Source of the DNA: Vineibacter terrae
GTDB lineage: Bacteria > Pseudomonadota > Alphaproteobacteria > Reyranellales > Reyranellaceae
Reading direction: 5' to 3'
Length of the DNA stretch: 64,000 nucleotides
NCBI RefSeq assembly: GCF_008039615.1
Contig: NZ_VDUZ01000014.1
Coordinates: 94,805-158,804 of the forward strand
Made by a program: the position numbers and the translations under genes. The stretch's first letter is position 1, and each line of letters starts with the position of its first letter. The notes under the pieces are model-generated. The model was given only the letters and a program-made list of their open reading frames with translations. It ran no database searches and was not told the DNA's origin. Shown one piece after another: positions 57,382-64,000 of this stretch.

Positions 57382-58693
57382 GCAGCTTCTCGAACTGCCG
57401 CAGGATGTCGTTGCCGCGGCGCACGGCGTCGTCAAGCGCCTGCTGCGGCGGCTTCTTGTTGGCGAACACCGCTTCCAGCTCCTGGCGCAGGGCGAAGGTG
57501 GTCTGCGTGAAGTTGCCGAAGCGGAAGCCCTGCGAGTTCGCCGTCGGCGTGCCGCGGCTGAGCTGCAGGACGGCGATCTCCCGCGTCGGGTTGGCCGCAT
57601 AGTAGCCTTCCTGCTTGGCCAGCTGGTAGGCCTTGTTGGTGAGCGGCACGTAGCCCGTGGCCTTGTGCCACCATACCTGCAGCTCGGGGCTGGCGAGGAA
57701 GCTCAGGAACGCCGCGACCGCGTCGTATTCCTCGGCCTTGTGGCCCTTGAGCACCCAGATCGTGGCGCCGCCGATGGTGCTGTTGCGTGCCGTGACGCCC
57801 GGCTCGGCCGGCAGGTAGGTGGCGCTCCAGGCGATCTTGGCGTTGCGCTCGACGCTGCCATGGGCGGCGGTCGATGCGAAGAAGGTCGAGCACTTGCCCG
57901 ACGTGTAGAGCTGCTCGGGGTTCAGGCCCTGGCCGGCGATCTGCATGACGCCATCGTCGACCCACTTCTTCAGGCGGGTGACCTGCTGCACCACCAGGGT
58001 CTTGTTGTAGACGAACTCGGTGTCGAGCCCATCGAAGCCCTTGGACCTGGTGCCGAAGGGCTGGTCGTTCACCACGCTGTAGTTCTCGACCAGGCTCCAG
58101 AAATAGTCGCCGGCCAGCGACGAGCCGCAGTCGGCGATGCCCTTGGCCTTGATCGCGTAGAGCTGCTTCTCGAGCTCCGGCCAGGTCGGCGCCGGGCCAT
58201 CCTTGAAGCCGGCCTTCGCGAAATGCTCCTTATTGTACCAGAGGATCGGCGTCGAGGAGTTGAAGGGCATGCTCATCAGCTTGCCCTTGTACGTATAGTA
58301 GCCGGCGACCGGCTTGATGAAGTCGGACCAGTCGATCGCGTGCTTCTTCTCGGTCAGCAGGTCCTGCACCGGCACGATCGCGTCCGACAGCAGCATGGTC
58401 ATGAAGCCGCGCTCGTAGATCTGCACCATGTGCGGCGCCTTCTTGGCGCGATAGGCGGCGATGGTGCCGTTGATCACCTCGTCGTAGTTGCCCTTGTTCA
58501 CGGCCACCACGGTGTACTTGGCCTGCGAGTCGTTGAACTTCTTGACCAGCTCGTCGACGCGCTCGCCCAGCACGCCGCCCATGGCGTGCCAGAACTGCAC
58601 CTCGACCTTCTGCGCCCATGCCGGCACGGCCATCCCGGCCGTCACACAAGCCGCCAGCAGTCCCGATACGAACTTCTTCCGCGTCGTCATCAT
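57365..58693 (-). CDS. ugpB: Glycerol-phosphate-type ABC transporter substrate-binding protein (UgpB)
   Basis: Periplasmic family 1 binding protein, 442 residues. It has a Sec signal (TTRKKFVSGLLAACVTAGMAVPAWAQ). The mature start KVEVQFWHAMGGVLGERVDELVKKFN and the later FNSSTPILWYNKEHFAKAG are the UgpB hallmarks. The TGYVPLTNKAY segment near the C-terminus lines the ligand site. The start at 58693 has GAGGGG upstream. It is the first gene of the ugpB-A-E run. ugpC is not in the run. Confidence 0.91.
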   Translation of the reverse strand: MMTTRKKFVSGLLAACVTAGMAVPAWAQKVEVQFWHAMGGVLGERVDELVKKFNDSQAKYTVVAVNKGNYDEVINGTIAAYRAKKAPHMVQIYERGFMTMLLSDAIVPVQDLLTEKKHAIDWSDFIKPVAGYYTYKGKLMSMPFNSSTPILWYNKEHFAKAGFKDGPAPTWPELEKQLYAIKAKGIADCGSSLAGDYFWSLVENYSVVNDQPFGTRSKGFDGLDTEFVYNKTLVVQQVTRLKKWVDDGVMQIAGQGLNPEQLYTSGKCSTFFASTAAHGSVERNAKIAWSATYLPAEPGVTARNSTIGGATIWVLKGHKAEEYDAVAAFLSFLASPELQVWWHKATGYVPLTNKAYQLAKQEGYYAANPTREIAVLQLSRGTPTANSQGFRFGNFTQTTFALRQELEAVFANKKPPQQALDDAVRRGNDILRQFEKLHAGKY

Positions 58694-58712
58694 CGCACCC
58701 CTCCCGTGTACA

Positions 58713-58844
58713 TCCTCCCCCACGCGTAGCGTGGGGGAGGTGCCCCGAAGGGGCGGAGGGGGAGCCGACGTGGTCTTCGTTACATAGACCTCGTCGGCTC
58801 CCCTCCGCCCCTTCGGGGCACCTCCCCACTTGCGTGGGGAGGAA
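58713..58844. repeat. Dispersed palindromic element, family D, copy 1, read into G1P dehydrogenase
   Basis: Large inverted repeat; arms GGGGAGGTGCCCCGAAGGGG (then CGGAGGGGGAGCCGACG) and the complement. The right part encodes the last 20 or so residues of the dehydrogenase gene, including its stop at 58780. Confidence 0.9.
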
Positions 58845-60189
58845 AACGCCAGAACCCATCCGCGTCGAACAGGCTGCGCACGGCCTCGTCGAGCCAGCCC
58901 AGGTCGTGCAGCAGATCGAGCCCGGTGTAGCGGCGCCGGATCAGCCGCGCGCGCCGGTAGTCGGCGGCGTGCTTCTGGGCCGATACGCCGATGTCGGCGG
59001 CGCACGCCGGCCCGCCCACCGCCTGCAGCCATTGCTGCACCTCGCGGGCGCTGGGCAGCATCTGCCGCAGCCGCGCCGACAGTGCCGGCCAGCATTGTTG
59101 CAGCGCCTGCAGCCGTCGGCCGGTGGCGGCGGCATCGCCAGCCTTGGCCAGGGTCTCGCGCTCGGCATTGCTTGCCATGAACGGCACGGCAAACGCGGCC
59201 GCGACCTCGGCCTGCAGCGCCGCCTGCGATGGCACCCGTGCCGCCAGCGCCGCCGGCGCGATGGCGCCAAGGTCCTGCTGCAGCAGCCATTCATAGGCCG
59301 CCAGCATCGAGAGGCAGCCGACGCCGACGCAGGCGCCGTGCGAGACAGGCTCGCCATCGACGGCCAGGCCTTCCATTTCCCAGAGATGCGCGAACTGATG
59401 GTCGCTGCCGCTGGCGGGCCGCGAGTTGCCGTGCGCCTGCATGGCGAGGCCTGAAGTCAGCAGGCCGCGCACCAGGCCCTCAAGCGCGGCGCGGTCGCCG
59501 CGCCTTATGGCCTCTGGCTGTTTCAGCCACCTGCTCAGGTTGTCCTGCACCAGCGCGAACGGGCCGTCGTTGACCTTGTCCTCGCCCAGCGCGTCGGCCA
59601 CCACCCAGTCGGCGCCGGCCACCAGCTTGCCCGCTAGGTCGCCGTAGCCCCAGGCCGCCATGCCATCCGGTGCCGTCGCGATCACGTCGGTATCGGCTAC
59701 CACCACGGCAGGCGCCGGGCAGTCGAAGGTGCGCTTGAAGCCGCCGTCACGCAACGCCGCGCCGGATGCGGCATAGCCGTCCATCGATGCGGCCGTGGGC
59801 ACGCAGGCGTAGGACAGGCCGGCCAGGGACGCCGCGTATTTCACCAGGTCGTTGATGACACCGGCGCCCACCGCGATGGGGACAGCGGTGCTGGCGCGCA
59901 GGGTTCCGGCGAGGCTACGGGCGGTCTCGGCGTATGGCCGGATGCGCGGCGTGCCGCGCAGGATTTGAGGCGCGGCCGTGGCCAGGCCGGCCGCTGCCAG
60001 AAGCTGCGTGACCTGCGGGCCGGCGGCGGCCCAGGTGTTCTCGTCGGCGACGATGACATAGCGCGGTGCCGGCAGGATTCGCTGCAGAACCGGTGGCAGG
60101 GCCGCCAGCACGCCCGCGCCGACGCGCATGTCCTGCGTCGTCACGATGCGGCGCAATGCGGCCGGCAATTGCTGGTCGAGCGTGTCCAT
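58780..60189 (-). CDS. sn-glycerol-1-phosphate dehydrogenase (AraM/EgsA-like), repeat-derived C-terminus
   Basis: NAD(P)-dependent iron-alcohol-dehydrogenase-like enzyme, 469 residues, interconverting dihydroxyacetone phosphate and sn-glycerol 1-phosphate. It has the cofactor loop IAVGAGVINDLVKYAA (about residues 120-135), VPTAASMDGYAASGAA, and metal ligands in GSDHQFAHLWE and PVSHGACVGVG. The family normally ends near DEAVRSLFDADGFW. Here the frame runs on through a family D palindrome for about 20 residues (ending GGGEPTRSM) before a stop, so the native stop was replaced. It is divergent from the SorC-type regulator. Confidence 0.87.
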   Translation of the reverse strand: MDTLDQQLPAALRRIVTTQDMRVGAGVLAALPPVLQRILPAPRYVIVADENTWAAAGPQVTQLLAAAGLATAAPQILRGTPRIRPYAETARSLAGTLRASTAVPIAVGAGVINDLVKYAASLAGLSYACVPTAASMDGYAASGAALRDGGFKRTFDCPAPAVVVADTDVIATAPDGMAAWGYGDLAGKLVAGADWVVADALGEDKVNDGPFALVQDNLSRWLKQPEAIRRGDRAALEGLVRGLLTSGLAMQAHGNSRPASGSDHQFAHLWEMEGLAVDGEPVSHGACVGVGCLSMLAAYEWLLQQDLGAIAPAALAARVPSQAALQAEVAAAFAVPFMASNAERETLAKAGDAAATGRRLQALQQCWPALSARLRQMLPSAREVQQWLQAVGGPACAADIGVSAQKHAADYRRARLIRRRYTGLDLLHDLGWLDEAVRSLFDADGFWRFPPHASGEVPRRGGGEPTRSM

Positions 60190-60364
60190 GGGGGTGGCTG
60201 CGCTCCTGTCTGTCCGTCGCCACCAGCCTAGCCAGCATATTAACATTTGTATAGTGTCACATACATGTGTTTCAAAACGATTTCAGGCGGCGGCGATCGG
60301 TCCTTGTGGTGGCGCGGGTGCCTGCGGCACGGTGCTGCACGCGAAGCCTGATGGATATGGGGGC

Positions 60365-61318
60365 ATGACGGTCGACGACGAGCAGCTGCGCGTGCGCGTG
60401 GCCTGGCTGTATTTCATGGAAGGACTGACGCAGGCCGACATCGCCGGGCGGCTGGGCATCACGCGGCTGCGCGCCAACCGGCTGCTGGGCGAGGCGCGCG
60501 AAAGCGGGCTCGTCAGCATCCAGGTCAACTCCAGGCTGGCGGACTGCGTGGCCCTGGAGCGCCAGCTGGTGGCGGAAACGGCGCTGCGCGACGCCGTGGT
60601 CGTGCCCACGCCCGCCGATCCCGACCAGGTGCCGGTGGTGCTGGGCCGTGCCACTGCCGAATATCTGGCGCGCCATCTCGATGAGAACCGCGTGCGCGGG
60701 CTGGGGGTCGGCTGGGGCACGACGCTGCGCGAGACGATCCGCCACATGCGCGCCGCCAACCTGCCCGAGCTCAGCGTCAACTCGATGATGGGCGGCCTCA
60801 GCCACGGGCTGGAGCTCAACACCTTCGAGATCGCCAGCGAGCTGGCACGCCGCATCGCGGCGCAGTGCAACTATTTCGCGGCGCCGATCTATGCCGGCAG
60901 CGCGAGGTCGCGCGACACGATCCTGGCGCAGGACGTGTTTCGCGATTGCCTGCAGCGGCTTGCCACCAACGACGTGGCCGTGCTCAGCGTCGGCGACCTC
61001 AGCCGCCGCTCGCTGCTGATCCGCTACGGCCTGCCGCGGGACGTCACGGTCGAATCGCTGCGCGCGTCGGGCGCGGTGGGTGACATCATGGGCACATTCC
61101 TCGATCCGCGCGGCGTGCCGGTGAAGCACGGCCTGAACCAGCGCGTCATCGCGCCGCCGATCGCGATCCTGCGCGACATCGCGACGGTGATCGTGGCCTC
61201 GGGCGGCTTGAACAAGGCTGCGACCCTCGCCGCCGTCCTGCGGGCGCGCCTGTGCTCCGTGCTGGTGTCGGACGAGGCCACCGTGCGGGCCGCCATGGGC
61301 CTGCTGCGCGGGGCATAG
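60365..61318 (+). CDS. SorC/DeoR-type sugar-binding transcriptional regulator
   Basis: 317-residue regulator. A helix-turn-helix lies at about residues 17-45 (EGLTQADIAGRLGITRLRANRLL). The large C-terminal domain is the SorC sugar-phosphate-binding, tetramerising domain, with GLGVGWGTTLRETIRHMR and FFAAPIYAGS-like segments, and VIVASGGLNKAATLAAVLRA at the end. The start at 60365 follows a GGGGG run. It sits between the divergent glycerol-1-phosphate dehydrogenase/ugp genes and the FGGY kinase, so it probably controls both in response to a phosphorylated polyol or ketose. Confidence 0.88.
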   Translation: MTVDDEQLRVRVAWLYFMEGLTQADIAGRLGITRLRANRLLGEARESGLVSIQVNSRLADCVALERQLVAETALRDAVVVPTPADPDQVPVVLGRATAEYLARHLDENRVRGLGVGWGTTLRETIRHMRAANLPELSVNSMMGGLSHGLELNTFEIASELARRIAAQCNYFAAPIYAGSARSRDTILAQDVFRDCLQRLATNDVAVLSVGDLSRRSLLIRYGLPRDVTVESLRASGAVGDIMGTFLDPRGVPVKHGLNQRVIAPPIAILRDIATVIVASGGLNKAATLAAVLRARLCSVLVSDEATVRAAMGLLRGA

Positions 61319-61323
61319 GGAAT

Positions 61324-61480
61324 TCCTCCCCAACGAAGTTGGGGAGGTGCCCCGAAGGGGCGGAGGGGAGCCGACGTGGTCTTTGTAACTGAGACCACGT
61401 CGGCTCCCCATCCGGCACAGGTATTTCGACGCAACGCGTCGAAATACCGAATCGGCCACCTTCCCCGCAAGCGGGGAAGG
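61324..61480. repeat. Dispersed palindromic element, family D, copy 2
   Basis: Begins CCTCCCCAACGAAGTTGGGG (then AGGTGCCCCGAAGGGG) and contains GGAGCCGACGTGGTC and its complement. A separate 29-bp palindrome (GGTATTTCGACGC ... GCGTCGAAATACC) sits in the right half, so the element is composite. It lies between the regulator and kinase genes. Confidence 0.87.
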
Positions 61481-61485
61481 GATGG

Positions 61486-62946
61486 ATGAGTGAGGCCCTC
61501 ATGTATCTCGGCATCGATATCGGCACATCGAGCGTGAAGGCCGTCCTGGTCGACGACACGGACCGCCTCCTCGCCGAGGCCGCGCATCCGGTGCCGATCG
61601 CGCGCCCGCGGCCATTGTGGTCGGAGCAGGATCCGGACGACTGGTGGCGTGCCGTATCCACAGTGCTCGACCGCCTGGCCGCCGAAGCGCCGGCTGGCAT
61701 GGCGGCCGTGCGTGCCATCGGCCTGTCAGGCCAGATGCTCGGCGTCACGCTGCTCGATGCCGCCGACCGGCCGGTCCGCCCGGCGCTGCTGTGGAACGAC
61801 GGGCGCGCATCGGCAGAGTGCGCCGCGCTGCACGATGTGTTCGCCGATTTTCCGGACATCGTCGGCTGCCGCGCCATGCCCGGCTTCAGCGCCCCCAAGC
61901 TGCTGTGGCTGTCGCGCCACGAGCCGGCGGGGCTGAGCCGCACGCGCCGCATCCTGCTGCCCAAGGACTATGTGCGCCTGCGCCTCACCGGCGCGCACGC
62001 CAGCGACCGCGCCGATGCTTCGGCCATGCTGCTGATGGATACGCGCCGCGGCGATTGGCATGACGGCATCATCGCCGCCTGCGGCATCGATCGCGCCTGG
62101 CTGCCGCGCCTTGTCGACAGCGCCGAGGTGTCGGGCGGCGTGCGCCCCGGGCTCGCGGCGCGCTGGCGGCTCGCGCCGGGAACGCCGGTCGTCGGCGGCG
62201 CCGGCGACAACATGTGCGCCGGTGTCGGCGTCGGCGCCGTGGCGCCGGACGACGCCTATATCAGCCTCGGCACGTCTGGCGTCTACTTCGTCGCCAACGA
62301 CGTGTTCGCGCCCGCGCGCGGCGCCGGGATGCACACCCACCGCCATGCCGTGGCCGGCTTGTACTGCCAGCAGGCGGTGGTGCTCAGCGCCGCCGCGGCG
62401 CTGGCATGGATCGCCGGCGTCCTGGGCCGATCCGACATCGGCGCGCTGCTGGCCGAAGTCGAGGCGGCGCAATTGTCGCCTGCCGACACGCCGGTGTTCA
62501 CCCCCTACCTCGCCGGCGAGCGCACACCGCATGACGACCCGCACCTCACCGCGACGTTCTCCGGCCTGACCCATTCGACCGGCCCGGCGCATCTCGTGCA
62601 TGCCGTGCTGGAGGGTGTCGCGCTGGCCCTGGCCGACGGCCATGAGGCGCTTGCCGCCAGCGGCGCGCGCCTGCGGCGCCTGACGCTCACCGGCGGCGGC
62701 GCCCGCAGCCGCCTGTGGGCGCGCCTCATCGCCAGCGCGATCGACATGCCGGTATCCGCCGCCGTCCGGGAGGGCCCGGCCCTGGGCGCCGCCCGCCTCG
62801 CCCGCGCCGGCGCCGGCGGGCCACTGCTCGCCGGCGCCGAGGCATCGTCGGACGCGATCGTGCCCGAGACCGCCCTGAGGGACGCCTTGCTCGAGAAGCG
62901 TAAGGCCTTCCATGCCCACCTGCGGCTTCGCCGGCTGGTACCGTGA
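61486..62946 (+). CDS. FGGY-family carbohydrate kinase (xylulokinase-like)
   Basis: 486-residue sugar/polyol kinase. The N-terminal ATP phosphate loop GIDIGTSSVKAVLVD is at residues 8-23. The ALLWNDGRASAEC and LPKDYVRLRLTG segments match xylulokinases, and the second FGGY signature region is LTLTGGGARSRLWARLIASAIDMPV. The start at 61486 follows GGAAGGGATG. ATP-dependent phosphorylation of a ketose or polyol is expected, with the product being a possible substrate or ligand for the neighbouring dehydrogenase and regulator. The exact sugar is unknown. Confidence 0.88.
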   Translation: MSEALMYLGIDIGTSSVKAVLVDDTDRLLAEAAHPVPIARPRPLWSEQDPDDWWRAVSTVLDRLAAEAPAGMAAVRAIGLSGQMLGVTLLDAADRPVRPALLWNDGRASAECAALHDVFADFPDIVGCRAMPGFSAPKLLWLSRHEPAGLSRTRRILLPKDYVRLRLTGAHASDRADASAMLLMDTRRGDWHDGIIAACGIDRAWLPRLVDSAEVSGGVRPGLAARWRLAPGTPVVGGAGDNMCAGVGVGAVAPDDAYISLGTSGVYFVANDVFAPARGAGMHTHRHAVAGLYCQQAVVLSAAAALAWIAGVLGRSDIGALLAEVEAAQLSPADTPVFTPYLAGERTPHDDPHLTATFSGLTHSTGPAHLVHAVLEGVALALADGHEALAASGARLRRLTLTGGGARSRLWARLIASAIDMPVSAAVREGPALGAARLARAGAGGPLLAGAEASSDAIVPETALRDALLEKRKAFHAHLRLRRLVP

Positions 62947-63161
62947 GCCTGCTCCGGATCGCAGGCGATGCCCCGTGCCCTATCGCCGAGGCGGCACGAC
63001 GTGCGGCGTTTTTCGATGCTTTGAAATCGAAGAACCGAGGGTCGGAAATTCCACTGATGGTTCTGGATAACCATTTCGCTTCATGCCAAGTTTCGCGGAG
63101 TCCGCGACTGACAAGCTTGTGGGACATGCGAAGGTTTCTTGTACGGCCAAGTCTGTAGGTC
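62947..63161. other. Gap between kinase and cas6 remnant
   Basis: 215 bp, less GC-rich than the kinase gene. A short open frame (62943-63158) shows no recognisable family. No repeat unit typical of CRISPR was seen in it. Confidence 0.35.
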
Positions 63162-63530
63162 ATGATTGCATTGCCCTTGGCCCGATATCGCTTCCGCTTC
63201 GTTGCCTGCGACGAGGGGTTCCTGCGTACGTTCGCCGGATCGGCTTGGCGCGGCGCGTTCGGTGGCGCATTGAAGCGGGTCGTTTGCGCCATGCGGTTGC
63301 GGCCCTGCGAAGGATGCCCTCTCGCGGGCACCTGCATCTACCCGCACCTCTTCGAGGGGCGGCAGGGCGCCGATCCGGTGCGCCTGAAATCGTTGGACCG
63401 TATCGCGGTACCCTATGTCTTCGAGCTCGACGATGTCGTGCCGCGATCGTTCGGGGCGGGCAGCGAGGTCACGGTGACACTGACCCTGATCGGCGATGCC
63501 AACCGCCGCCTAGCCCGAAGTTACCCCTGA
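63162..63530 (+). pseudogene. cas6: Cas6-like CRISPR RNA endonuclease, truncated by an insertion
   Basis: The N-terminal 118 or so codons match the Cas6/RAMP family (PF10040 type): LPLARYRFRFVACDEGFLRTF, the glycine-rich GSAWRGAFGGALKRVVC, and the cysteine motif CEGCPLAGTCIYPHLFEG with Cys pairs at about 46, 49 and 55. The RAMP strand VTVTLTLIGDANRRL is followed by an abrupt change of sequence near 63513 and a stop at 63530. Full-length Cas6 proteins of this kind run to about 300 residues. An IS1634-family transposase begins on the other strand 60 bp on, so the gene was probably cut by that insertion. No other cas gene is visible. Confidence 0.65.
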
Positions 63531-64000
63531 GGGAATTGAGCAAGTTGTTGTGATCGCAGGGATTTGTTGACTGCGAAGTGTTTCGTGCTGCCTACAGCGA
63601 GGGTGTCAGGTCGAGCAGATCGAAGGCGCGTTGCTGGACATTGGTTGGGGAGGCGAGGAGCGAGCAGGCATCGTTGTCGGAGAGCGCCACGGTGTTGCGT
63701 GTGAGAGTGGCGAGGTGCGCCAGCAGACCGCGCCAGTCATGGACGGGCAGGCCGTCGTCGGTGCGCTTGCGGGCCGCCTTGCGGCGTGCGCGCAGGGAGC
63801 GCTGGGCCGGGGCGACGGGCGAGGCGCGGGCCCGTTCGGCGCTGGCCTTGTCGTCGTCCTGGAACAGGATGGAGGCGAGGCGGGCGCGCATGTGCCATTC
63901 GATGTGATAGGCGAGCATGCAGAGGAAGACGTGTGCGCGCACGCGCCGGGCACGGCGATGATAGATGGGCCGGACTTCGAGATCGGAGATCTTGAGAGAG
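63514..64000. mobile_element. IS1634-family insertion sequence, one end (runs off window)
   Basis: The element end is placed where cas6 similarity stops, near 63513. The transposase gene inside reads towards this end. The other end and terminal repeats are outside, so the exact boundary is not certain. Confidence 0.5.
63592..64000 (-). CDS. IS1634-family transposase, C-terminal part
   Basis: The 135 residues in the window are the C-terminal end of an IS4/IS1634-type DDE transposase: LKISDLEVRPIYHRRARRVR, then AHVFLCMLAYHIEWHMR, the strongly conserved family ending, and a charged tail ending LLDLTPSL. The start is outside the window. Confidence 0.88.
   Translation of the reverse strand, partial: SLKISDLEVRPIYHRRARRVRAHVFLCMLAYHIEWHMRARLASILFQDDDKASAERARASPVAPAQRSLRARRKAARKRTDDGLPVHDWRGLLAHLATLTRNTVALSDNDACSLLASPTNVQQRAFDLLDLTPSL

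Noticed and set aside
62943..63158. 72-codon open frame before the cas6 remnant
   Set aside because: It overlaps the kinase end, has no ribosome binding site and resembles no family I recognise.

Overview
The window is high-GC bacterial DNA, densely packed with genes on both strands. A phasin, a WS/DGAT wax-ester/triacylglycerol synthase, a CYP102-type P450-reductase fusion, isoquinoline-oxidoreductase-like molybdoenzymes, sox genes and many Liv/Ugp-type ABC importers suggest a free-living, heterotrophic alphaproteobacterium of the Rhodospirillales/Reyranella kind. This is an inference from gene content; no rRNA or tRNA was found to settle it.

Layout. 1-13.5 kb holds lipid and storage functions: a partial acyl-CoA synthetase, an HSL-type esterase, a nitroreductase, the AmmeMemoRadiSam pair (radical SAM enzyme and Memo), a phasin with a palindromic operator candidate, a DUF445 membrane protein, a lipase-like hydrolase, WS/DGAT and a self-sufficient P450. 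13.5-21.1 kb holds an ABC ATPase relic, a TIGR04076-like protein with an aldo/keto reductase, a complete branched-chain-type ABC importer (livGFHMJ) and a divergent aspartate dehydrogenase-like gene. 21.3-27.6 kb is one tightly overlapping eight-gene operon joining a two-subunit molybdenum hydroxylase (IorAB-like), a cytochrome c, a flavocytochrome-c flavoprotein and soxXYZA, with no soxB or soxCD.

27.7-34.8 kb is an island of different character: an intact IS66 element (perfect 20-bp terminal repeats, 8-bp target duplication) splits an older ISAzo13-like transposase fragment. Beside it lies a 1277-residue protein with an N-terminal PD-(D/E)xK-like nuclease domain, a STAND-type NTPase core and a long helical C-terminus. 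It is visibly less GC-rich than its surroundings and is the best candidate here for an uncharacterised (Avs-like) anti-phage defence system.

34.8-48.6 kb holds a dienelactone hydrolase, a polar amino acid-type ABC importer followed by a creatininase-family amidohydrolase, an Fsr-like MFS exporter, and a second Liv-type importer with an acyl-CoA ligase embedded in it. 48.7-55.1 kb holds a lone CoxL-like molybdoenzyme subunit, an epoxide hydrolase-like protein, an orphan DUF433 protein, PhoD and a glycerophosphodiester phosphodiesterase. 55.2-62.9 kb is a polyol-phosphate module: UgpB-A-E importer without ugpC, a glycerol-1-phosphate dehydrogenase, a SorC-type regulator and an FGGY kinase. The window ends in a Cas6-like gene cut short by an IS1634-family element that runs off the edge.

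Almost every intergenic gap carries one of at least six families of dispersed palindromic elements (about 50-250 bp). Several are nested inside each other, and at least three are read into the ends of proteins (glycerol-1-phosphate dehydrogenase C-terminus, UgpA N-terminus, cytochrome c N-terminus).
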